Source: Oligoflexus sp. (lineage in GTDB: Bacteria > Bdellovibrionota_B > Oligoflexia > Oligoflexales > Oligoflexaceae). Taken from it: DNA of 34,687 nt. The notes beneath the pieces are model-generated. The model saw nothing but the letters and a program-made list of their open reading frames with translations, did not search any database and was not told where the DNA came from. The stretch covers positions 1 through 34,687 of the forward strand of contig NZ_DASTAT010000073.1 of the NCBI RefSeq assembly GCF_035712445.1. The letters are read 5' to 3'. The translations under genes were made by a program, and so were the position numbers. Positions within the stretch are counted from its first letter, which is position 1. The number at the start of each line of letters is the position of its first letter. Positions 16,619-24,563 of the stretch are shown in pieces.

Positions 16619-16846
16619 ATGAGCACCAGCTATTCCGGCGAAAAAATTATGCAGCGGCAGCGCGTCTGTCCCAAGTGCAAAAGTTTTGTGACGCATGAAA
16701 AAGTAAGTGATAAGCAAATGGCCTGTCCCCTCTGCGGCAACCGTATCGATGGCCCCCCTGTCCGTGTTCGCCGGATTGATGCGGCCGAGCTGACCAAAAT
16801 TATCGCCATACAGGTCGCCAACAAGAAGACCAAAGCTGAAACCTGA
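16619..16846 (+). CDS. Small zinc-ribbon protein
   Basis: This 75-residue protein starts at ATG 16619, chosen because GGGGGAG lies about 7 nt upstream; an in-frame ATG at 16574 has no such site. It contains two cysteine pairs, CPKC and CPLC, separated by 17 residues, the pattern of a rubredoxin-like zinc ribbon, within a basic N-terminal half. The C-terminal half is a charged helix (RRIDAAELTKIIAIQVANKK). No enzymatic motif is present, so it may be a nucleic-acid or protein-binding adaptor (inference). A perfect GCCGATAA (16453-16460) upstream looks like a sigma-28 -10 box but lacks a convincing -35 and is not claimed as a promoter. Confidence 0.75.
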   Translation: MSTSYSGEKIMQRQRVCPKCKSFVTHEKVSDKQMACPLCGNRIDGPPVRVRRIDAAELTKIIAIQVANKKTKAET

Positions 16847-16923
16847 TCCTCTTTTCATTGACGATTCCTTGCGGAAAGGTTTTGATTGTCCTGCTCGTGC
16901 ATCGGCAGGGAAGGGACAAGGCA

Positions 16924-17808
16924 ATGGATGAGACTGGCGTTGGGATATTAGGACCGGGTGCTGTTGGGCACATGCTGGCTTTCTTTTTGAATCAGGTCCA
17001 TGGTCTTCAGGTTCAGATGCGCGGTCGCAGCGGCCTTTTGTCCGCAGGGCAGCCGATTGTTTTTCAGAATGGGCCCGAGGCGGCTTTGCGTCTATCCACT
17101 GAAGGTCCTCCTCCGCGCCTGTGGTTCGCCTGCCTCAAGGCTCATGCTCTGGTCGATGGACTCAGGGCCTGGATGCAGGATCAGGCTGCGGGAACCCAGA
17201 TCATTATCCTCAGCAACGGGTACATCGAACCTCTGCTCATTCCCCTCCGTCGCGAGAGTCCGAATATTTTATTCCGCAAAGGCCTTGTTACGCGGGGCAT
17301 CAAACGCGATGCGTCGGGAGCCTATGTGATCGGACCCAAAGGCCAGGTGATCTGGGGCGAGGAGCGCAGCCCGACGGCTTTGGAGGATCTTATCCTTCGC
17401 GAACTTGGACCTCATGGTTTTCAGTGGAACACGCAGGCCTGTCGCCTGAGGCGTGAGAAATGGTATTTCAACACCTGCCTCAATACGCTTTCTGGTGTGC
17501 ATCGCTATGCCCGCAACGGCCTGGCCGCCGAAGAGGGCCGCGATGAACTGGAGGCCCTATCCCATGAAGTCCTGTTGCTTGCGCGTGAATTATGGCCTGA
17601 CTGGCAACCGGCTCATCGCGATCTTTGGCAGAATCTTCTGCGTCTGATCGCGAACACCGCCGACAATGAAAATTCCATGGCGGCCGATGTTCGTTTGGGA
17701 CGACCGACGGAAGCTGCCGTGCTCTCAGGCATGGTGCATCAGGCTCATGATCCGTCCGCCTATCCCATCCTTCTCGCGCTGGATCACAAACTCAAAAGTC
17801 AGGGATAG
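16924..17808 (+). CDS. Ketopantoate reductase-like enzyme (ApbA/PanE family)
   Basis: This 294-residue protein starts at ATG 16924 with a purine-rich AGGGA site. The N-terminal dinucleotide fold opens with GILGPGAVG (residues 7-15). The ketopantoate reductase residues line up: N98 (LSNGY), K179 (REKWYFNTCLN), S251 and E263 in ENSMAADVRLGRPTEAAVLSG. The family reduces 2-dehydropantoate to pantoate with NADPH in coenzyme A synthesis, but many paralogues act on other 2-oxo acids or are of unknown substrate. The cofactor region MRGRSG after the second strand is consistent with NADPH binding. There is no neighbouring pantothenate gene, so the substrate is uncertain. Its stop overlaps the convergent propeller gene by 10 nt. 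Confidence 0.82.
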   Translation: MDETGVGILGPGAVGHMLAFFLNQVHGLQVQMRGRSGLLSAGQPIVFQNGPEAALRLSTEGPPPRLWFACLKAHALVDGLRAWMQDQAAGTQIIILSNGYIEPLLIPLRRESPNILFRKGLVTRGIKRDASGAYVIGPKGQVIWGEERSPTALEDLILRELGPHGFQWNTQACRLRREKWYFNTCLNTLSGVHRYARNGLAAEEGRDELEALSHEVLLLARELWPDWQPAHRDLWQNLLRLIANTADNENSMAADVRLGRPTEAAVLSGMVHQAHDPSAYPILLALDHKLKSQG

Positions 17809-19121
17809 AGTGCAAAGGATCGACCGCTCAGCATATGGTTCAGAACGATAAGGGCCGGCCTTTCCATGGACATCAGCGTCAGGGGTTCACCGGCCTGATG
17901 CAGCCACTTCATGGCCCCCGTTTTCCAGTCCAGAGCCGCCAGGGTCATCGGCGGATACTTGCCTTTCGATTCGAAGAGCGTGATGAAAAGATGCTGTTCG
18001 GTGCCGTGCACAGTGCCGATCCTGGGCGTGCTGCCTTTCATCTGGGGAACCTTGAAAGTCCAAAGGGCCTGGCCTTTTTCGTTCAGAAGACTCAGGCTCC
18101 CGGGCGTCTGCTCAAAGAGATGACCAGCCCTGTCTTCTGTGATCACGGTGTTCTGACCCTGAACGGTTCTATCCCAAAGCACGGTCCCGTTCGCGGCCTC
18201 GCGCAGCTCAAAGTGTGTTTGTTGTAAAGGATCGCGGATCTCCCGCACGAGGACATCACCGTTCGCAAGTATCTCCAGCGAGGTGAAGGACTCCGGCGTC
18301 CGCTCGAAATGATAATCCCATTCATGGGCGCCCGTGTCCGGGTTTATCCGCGCGATGGCCTGATCAGACTGCACATAGATCGCAGCCTCCCGACTGTGAG
18401 TGCTCAGATAGGATCCCGGCAGGGACAATCGCCACATCTCCTGTCCGCTGCGGCCATCCACCCGCTGAATTTCGTCCTGATCGACACGCAGAAGACGCTG
18501 CCACGCATCAAACTGATAAAAGATATCGGTGTCGGTCCGCGTCCAAAGCGTTTGACCCTGTGTTTGATCCAGAGCCTGGGTCAGCGTCTGACTTCCCTCG
18601 ATGACGCTCACATAAACCCTCTCACTGTCGGCGCCCAGGGTTTGAATCGTCCGGGGGCTTGTCTGAGTCCAAAGGGTGGCTCCATCCCCTTTGCGCAGAG
18701 CGGCAAGATTATGGTGATCCCCCTGATCCAATGAGTAGGAGAGAAAGATCTGCTCACTCATGGGGTAGCAGATCAGATAGCCGGCGCTTTGCAAAAAATC
18801 CGCCCGCACCTGGCTCGACCACACCACCGATCCCTGCGCGACGTCGATCGCTTGAACGCTGTCTTTGTTCAGCACATAAACCTTATCGTCGTCCACGCAG
18901 TCCCGATTGAAATCCACGAAGGGCTGTCCCCTGACTGTCCAAAGGGCGTCGCCCGTATGGATGTTGATCCGGGCGAGTTGCGATCCCGTGTCTTCGATTT
19001 TCCATTGATAAAGACGATGCCAGGCATCCTCGGACAGCTGCCCTTCAATCTGCCACGCGAGGTCACCGGATGCGCTCGTGATGAGACCTGCGAGTAAAAC
19101 GAGGCCCGTTGTGAATTGCAT
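17799..19121 (-). CDS. Exported PQQ-type beta-propeller protein
   Basis: This 440-residue protein starts at ATG 19121 behind GGAGGATAAC, a very strong site; two further ATGs slightly upstream are weaker. The signal peptide is about 19 residues (ending SASG). The remainder consists of propeller blades with the characteristic W-x2 spacing, for example GDALWTVRGQPF, GSVVWSSQVRA, GATLWTQTSP, GQTLWTRTDTD and GAHEWDYHFE. Residues binding PQQ in true dehydrogenases are not evident, so this is more like BamB or scaffold propellers. It lies 127 nt downstream of the cheR-cheB fusion in the same direction, with a small hairpin (19156-19173) between. It may be cotranscribed with the chemosensory operon, but a functional link is not shown. 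Confidence 0.8.
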   Translation of the reverse strand: MQFTTGLVLLAGLITSASGDLAWQIEGQLSEDAWHRLYQWKIEDTGSQLARINIHTGDALWTVRGQPFVDFNRDCVDDDKVYVLNKDSVQAIDVAQGSVVWSSQVRADFLQSAGYLICYPMSEQIFLSYSLDQGDHHNLAALRKGDGATLWTQTSPRTIQTLGADSERVYVSVIEGSQTLTQALDQTQGQTLWTRTDTDIFYQFDAWQRLLRVDQDEIQRVDGRSGQEMWRLSLPGSYLSTHSREAAIYVQSDQAIARINPDTGAHEWDYHFERTPESFTSLEILANGDVLVREIRDPLQQTHFELREAANGTVLWDRTVQGQNTVITEDRAGHLFEQTPGSLSLLNEKGQALWTFKVPQMKGSTPRIGTVHGTEQHLFITLFESKGKYPPMTLAALDWKTGAMKWLHQAGEPLTLMSMERPALIVLNHMLSGRSFALYP

Positions 19122-19155
19122 GTTATCCTCCATCATGCTCATGAGAATGCGGAGT

Positions 19156-19173
19156 CAGCCTTAACAAAGGCTG
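19156..19173. repeat. Short hairpin upstream of the propeller gene
   Basis: CAGCCTT (19156-19162) and AAGGCTG (19167-19173) form a 7-bp stem with loop AACA in the gap between the cheR-cheB fusion and the propeller gene. There is no T-run on either side, so this is not a standard terminator. It may attenuate or protect the mRNA. Confidence 0.3.
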
Positions 19174-19248
19174 GATTCAAACTCAATGAAAAATCCGAAG
19201 GAAAGGACTGTGAGAGCATGCACGGGCCCACACAGAAAGGTCGGGAAT

Positions 19249-21249
19249 TCAGGGCTTTTCTTTCAGGGTCAATGCTTTGATCAATTCGCTGGCGATCTGG
19301 GGCAGCGGCAAAACTTTGCTGACCGCTCCGATTTGATGAGCAACCTTGGGCATGCCATAGACCACGGACGTGCTTGCATCCTGGCCGAAGGTGATGGCTC
19401 CGCTTTTTCGCATCTGAAGTAGTCCATCCGCACCATCCGATCCCATGCCGGTCAGAATCAAGCCAAGGGTCGGACCCTTGACGCATTCGGCCACTGATCG
19501 GAAGAGGACATCCACCGAAGGGCGATGACCGTTCACCTTATCACCGGCGTAGACGTGCACCTTATAATGTCCCGGCCGGCCGGTGATGGTCATCTGCCGA
19601 TCACCGGGCGCGACCAGCACCTGGCCTGTTTCCAGGACATCACCATCGGCGGCTTCCTTCACGCGCAGATGCGAGATCTGATTGAGTCGATCGGCAAAGG
19701 CGCGGCTGAAGCCTTCGGGTATATGCTGCACGATCATGATAGGCGGCATGTTGGACGGAAGGTCGGCGATGATTTTACTCAGGGCTTCCGTGCCGCCGGT
19801 GGAGGCGCCGATGGCGACCACGAAACTGCTGTCGAGGTTCGGCAGCTGGGTCGAGGTCGTGGTCTGTTGATGCACTTCCATTTTAGCCAGCTGCTCCAGA
19901 GCCCGGGCAAGCGCCTCGCGCTGTCCGGCTTTCTCGACCTTTAAATCCTGGTCGAGAAACCTGACGTGCGGCCACTGGGGAAGTTCATGAGGCTTGATCG
20001 GGCTGTCGGGAGACGGCACGACGAGCGTCGGAATATTGCGCTTGCTGAAAATGTGCGAAAGATAGCGGGCCACTCCGCTTTCCACCAGAAGGAGATCCGC
20101 GCTTTTCTGCTGGATCTTGCTATAGGCTTCCTCGGCGCTGGCAATCACTTCGAAACCGGCGGATTTAAAGCCGGGAAGATTGTTGATCACCTGCCGTACG
20201 TGAAAGCCGATCTGAAGAGTGCGCTGCAGCGTCACCACCCGCAGTTCCAGTCGATCATTCTGCGGATGCGCTTTGCTGTCATCCCGCCTTTCGACTGGCG
20301 ACGGGAGAGAAGGGCTTGGCTCCCGGGTGCGCAGCCAGCTGTGAATCGAACTCTCGACGGCCGGAGTCGGTGAGGCGGCTCTGGGTTTTCGACTTTCGCC
20401 ATCCTTCTGCCGCAGCTGGTAGATGGATTTGCCGATATGATCGACCGGGATATCAAGGCCCATGAGCGATTCGGATACGCCGGTGAAGAGGAGCGCATGC
20501 GGCTCCATGTGCTTCACAAGGTTATTGGTGATGCGTTCGATCTCGGCGCTCGTAAAGTAGATGAAGACGTTGCGGACAAAGATCACGTCGAAGGGTTCCC
20601 GCACCGGCAGGCGATCGAGTTCCAAAAGGTTGATCACCTTGAATTCACAGTTCTGGCTGATCTTGCTTTTGATCCGTGAAAAGTCCGCGACCTTGCCCGT
20701 GCCGCGACTCCAGTGGTTCGAACGGTAGGTCAGGGGCACGCGATTCAATTCATCGTTGCGATAGATGCCGTTGCTGGAAATGCGGACCGATTCCTGATCC
20801 ACGTCACTGAAGGTGATCTTATAGGAAAGACCTGAGCCCAGCTGTTTCAGATGGTAGTCGAGGAACATGGCAATCGAATAGCCTTCCTGCCCGTGACTGC
20901 AGGCCGCGCACCAGACGCGCAGGGTGGTGCGGCCGCTGTCCTTGACCGCCTTGACGAGTCGCGGCAGATCCTGCTCCAGATACTCAAAGTGAACGAGTTC
21001 GCGAAAGAAGAAAGTATGATGCGTGGTCAGAAGCGAAATCAGGACGGGAATTTCTTCGGTCTCGTGATTGGCGAGGTATTCCCAGTACTGCTGGGCGCTG
21101 ATGCCGCCGAGGTTCCGCAGATGCTTGCTGAGGCGCGAGAAGACCAGCGACGCCTGCTTCTCGCCAAGTTGAACGCCGGTGATTCCGGAGATCTTGCGGG
21201 CAATCGCCTCGAAGACCTCCTTGTCATCTTTTAGGTCGATCGCTTCCAT
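19249..21249 (-). CDS. CheR-pseudo-receiver-CheB fusion protein
   Basis: This 666-residue protein has an ATG (21247-21249) overlapping the cheW stop by one base. Residues 10-275 form a CheR methyltransferase: TTHHTFFFRE, a SAM loop RVWCAACSHGQEGYSIAM and IFVRNVFIYF. A Pro/Ser linker follows (286-332). Residues 335-450 have a receiver fold, but the acidic pair is absent (LRVVTLQRT) and the acceptor position is E390 (LLLVESG). Residues 472-660 are a CheB methylesterase domain with the triad S483 (GASTGG), H509 (QHIPEGF) and D605 (GMGSDGADG). CheR adds and CheB removes methyl groups on chemoreceptor glutamates. The usual fusion order is CheB-CheR; this CheR-first order and the unphosphorylatable receiver are unusual. 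The cognate receptor is not in the window. Confidence 0.9.
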   Translation of the reverse strand: MEAIDLKDDKEVFEAIARKISGITGVQLGEKQASLVFSRLSKHLRNLGGISAQQYWEYLANHETEEIPVLISLLTTHHTFFFRELVHFEYLEQDLPRLVKAVKDSGRTTLRVWCAACSHGQEGYSIAMFLDYHLKQLGSGLSYKITFSDVDQESVRISSNGIYRNDELNRVPLTYRSNHWSRGTGKVADFSRIKSKISQNCEFKVINLLELDRLPVREPFDVIFVRNVFIYFTSAEIERITNNLVKHMEPHALLFTGVSESLMGLDIPVDHIGKSIYQLRQKDGESRKPRAASPTPAVESSIHSWLRTREPSPSLPSPVERRDDSKAHPQNDRLELRVVTLQRTLQIGFHVRQVINNLPGFKSAGFEVIASAEEAYSKIQQKSADLLLVESGVARYLSHIFSKRNIPTLVVPSPDSPIKPHELPQWPHVRFLDQDLKVEKAGQREALARALEQLAKMEVHQQTTTSTQLPNLDSSFVVAIGASTGGTEALSKIIADLPSNMPPIMIVQHIPEGFSRAFADRLNQISHLRVKEAADGDVLETGQVLVAPGDRQMTITGRPGHYKVHVYAGDKVNGHRPSVDVLFRSVAECVKGPTLGLILTGMGSDGADGLLQMRKSGAITFGQDASTSVVYGMPKVAHQIGAVSKVLPLPQIASELIKALTLKEKP

Positions 21250-21764
21250 CAACCCGCCTGGGATGTTTCCGTGGATTGAACCAGGAGTTCTTTTTCTTCA
21301 CGATCCAGGATCTTGTTCACATCCAAAAAGAGCACAAGATGCTTATCGCTCTTATAGCAGCCCGTCACGAAATCGGTTTTGGAATTCTTCTCGATTTCAG
21401 GTGGCGGCGCGAAATCAGTGCCTTCGACGGCCAGCACGCGATTGATCGAGTCGACCACCACGCCCAGATGCGTGAAGCCAAGGTCGGTGATGATGACGGC
21501 GGTCTCCGTGGAGCCGGTGCGAGGTGTGATCCCCATGCGGCGGCGCAGATCGATCACGGACAGAACCTGCCCACGAAGGTTCATCACTCCTAAAAAATAG
21601 TCCGGAGTGAAGGGCACCTTGGTCGTCTCGGGAACCGCGATCACTTCCTTGACGGTCAGCAGCGGAATCGCGAAACGCTCTTCGCCGAGGTTGAATTCCA
21701 GATATCGGTTCACGTCCTGCACGCGTTTGTTTTTCTTGTCATCGGAGTTGCGGAGGAAGCTCAT
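21249..21764 (-). CDS. cheW: CheW coupling protein
   Basis: This 171-residue protein is the second gene of the chemosensory operon. Its ATG overlaps the cheA stop by 4 nt (ATGA) and AAGGA lies 8 nt upstream. It is a full-length CheW domain: RYLEFNLGEERFAIPLLTVKEVI, the receptor/kinase contact region TPDYFLGVMNLRGQVLSVIDLRRRMG, and the closing strands THLGVVVDSINRVLAVEG and VLFLDVNKIL. There is a charged N-terminal extension of about 18 residues and a short C-terminal tail. CheW links chemoreceptors to CheA in cytoplasmic or membrane arrays. The gene neighbours agree with this role. Confidence 0.95.
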   Translation of the reverse strand: MSFLRNSDDKKNKRVQDVNRYLEFNLGEERFAIPLLTVKEVIAVPETTKVPFTPDYFLGVMNLRGQVLSVIDLRRRMGITPRTGSTETAVIITDLGFTHLGVVVDSINRVLAVEGTDFAPPPEIEKNSKTDFVTGCYKSDKHLVLFLDVNKILDREEKELLVQSTETSQAG

Positions 21765-23503
21765 GCTGACATCCTTTCTTTCATCGCGGCGTACTTTTTC
21801 TTATGCGCAGAGCGGCGGATCAGACTGCTCAATTCCACGATCAGAGCGGGCTTGCCATCACCGAGGATGGTGGAGCCGCTGAATTCCTTGTAGTCCTGCA
21901 TTTCCATGCCCAGATTCTTGATGACGATCGGCTGACGACCCAGAATCTCATCGACGATGATGGCGAAGGTATCGTCCTGGGTGCGGGCTATCATCGCGAT
22001 CTGTTCCTGGGCATTGCCATCCCGATGCTCATCGAAGAGTTCATCCAGACGGAAGGCCGGGAGCTTTTCGCCGCGCAGCGTAAACACCTGGCCCACGGGC
22101 GTCGATTGAATCAGGGAGCCCTCGCTGACCCGCACGGATTCGAGGATATCAGCCAGGGGTATGACATAGCGCTGGTTCGCGGCCTGAACCACGGTGCCGT
22201 CGATGATCGAGAAGGTTTGCGGCACGGTGATCTTGAACATCGAACCGACGCCTTTTTCAGTTTTGATATCAATCTCGCCCGACATTTTTTGTATGTTATT
22301 CTTCACCACATCCATGCCGACGCCACGACCGGAGATGTCGGTCACCTGATCCTTGGTGGAAAAACCCGGATGGAAGATGAGATTGACGATTTCATCGTGC
22401 GGCATGTCCTTTTTGGGATCGATGAGGCCAAGCTTCACAGCCTTGGCTTTCACGCGCTCGGTATCAATCCCGCCGCCATCATCAATGATATAGAATACAA
22501 GACGGCCATTTTCATGGCAGGCTTCCAGCGTGATGGTTCCAAAAGGATCCTTGCCGGCCTTGATCCTTTGCGCGGGCGTTTCGATGCCGTGGTCCGCAGC
22601 ATTCCGAACGATATGGACCAGAGGATCGCTGACCATGTCGAGTATGGATTTATCGACCTCGAAATCCTCGCCGATGAGGTGCAGCTCGACCTTTTTATTC
22701 AGCTTGGTCGAGACATCGCGAACGATGCGCTTCAGTTTTTGGAAGACCGGCTTGACGGGCAGCATGCGCAGGGAAATGGAAACGTCCTGCACGTCCTTGC
22801 TGATTTTATAAAGCTGCTTGACGGTGCTCTGCAGTTTGGTGCCGGCGACCTGATAGATTTGCTCTTCAAGCACGGTCAGCAGTATGGCCATCTCGCCGAT
22901 GTTGTTCACGAGGCGATCAATTTTTTCCTGGGAGACTTTGATCTGTTCCTGGCTGCGCGCGGCAAGGCCATGGGGCTGTTTATGACCATTCGCTTCGTTC
23001 TGATGATCCTTGGTCGCGTGCTCATCAGGATCATCTTCCGCCTGGCCTTTGTCGTCATCTTCGAAGAAGCCGAAGGCTGCCGGCGGAGCGGGCGCCTTTG
23101 TTTTCTGGCTTTTGAAATTACTGATTTCGGCGATCAGGCCGGTGGAGTCAAAGGTCGCGGAAAGATCCTTCTTCAGGCCTTCGATCATGGTCTTCACATG
23201 ATCGTTGCATTTCAGGAGGGTTCCGATCACGGCCGGGCTGATGCTCAGGCGGTGTTCCTTGACTTCGAGCAGCAGCGCTTCGAGTTCATGGGTAAATGAA
23301 CCGACCTGGGTCAGGCCCACGGCCATCGAACTGCCTTTGAGGCTATGGGCCGCGCGAAAGACCTGATCAATAAGGCCCTTGTCGTCCGAATTCTCTTCCA
23401 ATGCCAGAAGGCCTGCTTCCATTTCCTCAATGAATTCATCAGCTTCAGCCAGAAAAGTGGTGACCAATTGCTGCATTTCCGAGTTGTCGAACAGCTGGCT
23501 CAA
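21761..23503 (-). CDS. cheA: Chemotaxis histidine kinase CheA
   Basis: This 580-residue kinase starts with TTG at 23501-23503. The choice is supported by GGAGG 8 nt upstream and by MSQLFDNSEM opening directly into the HPt domain. P1 carries phospho-acceptor H53 (AAHSLKGSS). The P2 CheY-binding domain is missing and replaced by an acidic, Asp/Glu/His-rich linker (about 130-180). P3 dimerisation (KIDRLVNNIGEMAILL), the P4 ATPase (HIVRNAADHGIE, IIDDGGGID, FSTKDQVTDISGRGVGMDVV) and the P5 CheW-like domain are intact. CheA phosphorylates CheY and CheB; no cheY follows in this operon, so a receiver elsewhere must be the target. A sigma-28-like promoter precedes it. A P2-less CheA is known from alternative chemosensory systems. 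Confidence 0.94.
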   Translation of the reverse strand: MSQLFDNSEMQQLVTTFLAEADEFIEEMEAGLLALEENSDDKGLIDQVFRAAHSLKGSSMAVGLTQVGSFTHELEALLLEVKEHRLSISPAVIGTLLKCNDHVKTMIEGLKKDLSATFDSTGLIAEISNFKSQKTKAPAPPAAFGFFEDDDKGQAEDDPDEHATKDHQNEANGHKQPHGLAARSQEQIKVSQEKIDRLVNNIGEMAILLTVLEEQIYQVAGTKLQSTVKQLYKISKDVQDVSISLRMLPVKPVFQKLKRIVRDVSTKLNKKVELHLIGEDFEVDKSILDMVSDPLVHIVRNAADHGIETPAQRIKAGKDPFGTITLEACHENGRLVFYIIDDGGGIDTERVKAKAVKLGLIDPKKDMPHDEIVNLIFHPGFSTKDQVTDISGRGVGMDVVKNNIQKMSGEIDIKTEKGVGSMFKITVPQTFSIIDGTVVQAANQRYVIPLADILESVRVSEGSLIQSTPVGQVFTLRGEKLPAFRLDELFDEHRDGNAQEQIAMIARTQDDTFAIIVDEILGRQPIVIKNLGMEMQDYKEFSGSTILGDGKPALIVELSSLIRRSAHKKKYAAMKERMSA

Positions 23504-23546
23504 GTTGAGAACCTCCGCTAGGATTCAAAATTTCCGGACATGGAAA

Positions 23547-23573
23547 GTATCGGCGGAGGGAAATGGGGCTTGA
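23547..23573 (-). promoter_or_regulatory. Sigma-28-like promoter of the chemosensory operon
   Basis: On the minus strand GCCGATAC (23554-23547) matches the sigma-28 -10 GCCGATAA at 7 of 8 bases. With an 11-nt spacer, TCAAGCCC (23573-23566) matches the start of the -35 TAAAGTTT at 4 of its first 5 bases. Transcription would begin near 23540, about 37 nt before the TTG start, and chemotaxis genes are classical sigma-28 targets. Confidence 0.5.
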
Positions 23574-23614
23574 CGCAAAGATCGAGTCGGTTTTTTACTT
23601 TGCCGTAAGAATGT

Positions 23615-24484
23615 TCAGGACGACGCGAGAACCTCACCATCCAGGGTGATCGCGAGGTAGCTCATGGCATCGCTGGTATAGGCGATCGAGATATTTCCCA
23701 AAGCATCACAGGCTATCCATCCATAGCAGCGTTTGGCCGCCAGGGCCTCATCATAGCATTTGCGGGCCGCAGCTTCGAGGCTCATGCCGTCGCGCACCCG
23801 CGTTTCCAGTCGAGCCGCCAGCGCATCATCCACAATTTCTTCACCAATGCCCGTCGCGGATATCGCTGCAAAGCGGCTTGCATAGTTGCCCGCAACCGTC
23901 GCCGAATCACTGACCCGGCCGGGATCCTCGTAGCCGCGTCCCCCTGTGCTGGTTCCGGCGGAGAGACGGCCGTTATCGGCAATCACGGCGCCGACGGTGT
24001 CGCTGACAAAAAATTCGTCATGCAGCTTTTTCTGCCAGGCCGCGAAGCGTTTTTCCGTTATCAGATTTTCAACCGGCTGATTCAGGCGTCGAGCCAGAAG
24101 TTCGTGACCTGGTCCAGTCAGGACCCTTGTGGAATGATCCTGAAGCGCCCAGGCCAGACGCGAGGGATGCCGGACATCGCTGATGGATATGACGCCCGAG
24201 AAGCACTGCCGTCTGCCATCCATGACCGCAGCGGTCAAACGAGGCTTGCCATCCGCCTGCAGAGCCGATCCAAAACCTGCGTTGAACTGCGGATCATCCT
24301 CAAGATGCTCAAGGCTCCGCACGACCAGGGCCAGATCATGGGCTCCGGATTTCAAACTCTCCTGGGCCGCTTTTTTCAAAGCCAGGCTGGCTTTTTTCAT
24401 GCCTTCCGCCGTCGGGTCCATCGGACCGGCGCCACCATGCAGCAAAAGGCAGGGCTTGTGATTTTTGATCGAGATAAAATCCAT
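23615..24484 (-). CDS. Isoaspartyl peptidase/L-asparaginase (Ntn hydrolase)
   Basis: This 289-residue enzyme starts at ATG 24484, with AAAGGAG 5 nt upstream. The family hallmarks are present: HGGAG near the start (residues 16-20), FNAGFGSAL (68-75) and the nucleophile T163 in SDTVGAVI, which becomes the N-terminal residue after autocleavage of the precursor into alpha and beta chains. The beta-chain motif GTSTGG follows (about 177-182). The enzyme hydrolyses beta-aspartyl dipeptides and L-asparagine, salvaging damaged peptides. No export signal is seen, so it should be cytoplasmic. It lies 79 nt downstream of the 7TMR-DISM kinase and on the same strand, but a functional relation is not obvious. 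Confidence 0.9.
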   Translation of the reverse strand: MDFISIKNHKPCLLLHGGAGPMDPTAEGMKKASLALKKAAQESLKSGAHDLALVVRSLEHLEDDPQFNAGFGSALQADGKPRLTAAVMDGRRQCFSGVISISDVRHPSRLAWALQDHSTRVLTGPGHELLARRLNQPVENLITEKRFAAWQKKLHDEFFVSDTVGAVIADNGRLSAGTSTGGRGYEDPGRVSDSATVAGNYASRFAAISATGIGEEIVDDALAARLETRVRDGMSLEAAARKCYDEALAAKRCYGWIACDALGNISIAYTSDAMSYLAITLDGEVLASS

Positions 24485-24563
24485 GAAGGCTCCTTTACGC
24501 AGGTGCCCGCATCTTACAGGAGCGTTGGGATTCGTCGCAAATGGGAAAACGGCAGGGATGGGT

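Noticed and set aside
21803..23299. 498-codon rightward open frame opposite cheA
   Set aside because: It is a complement of cheA codons with no family resemblance.
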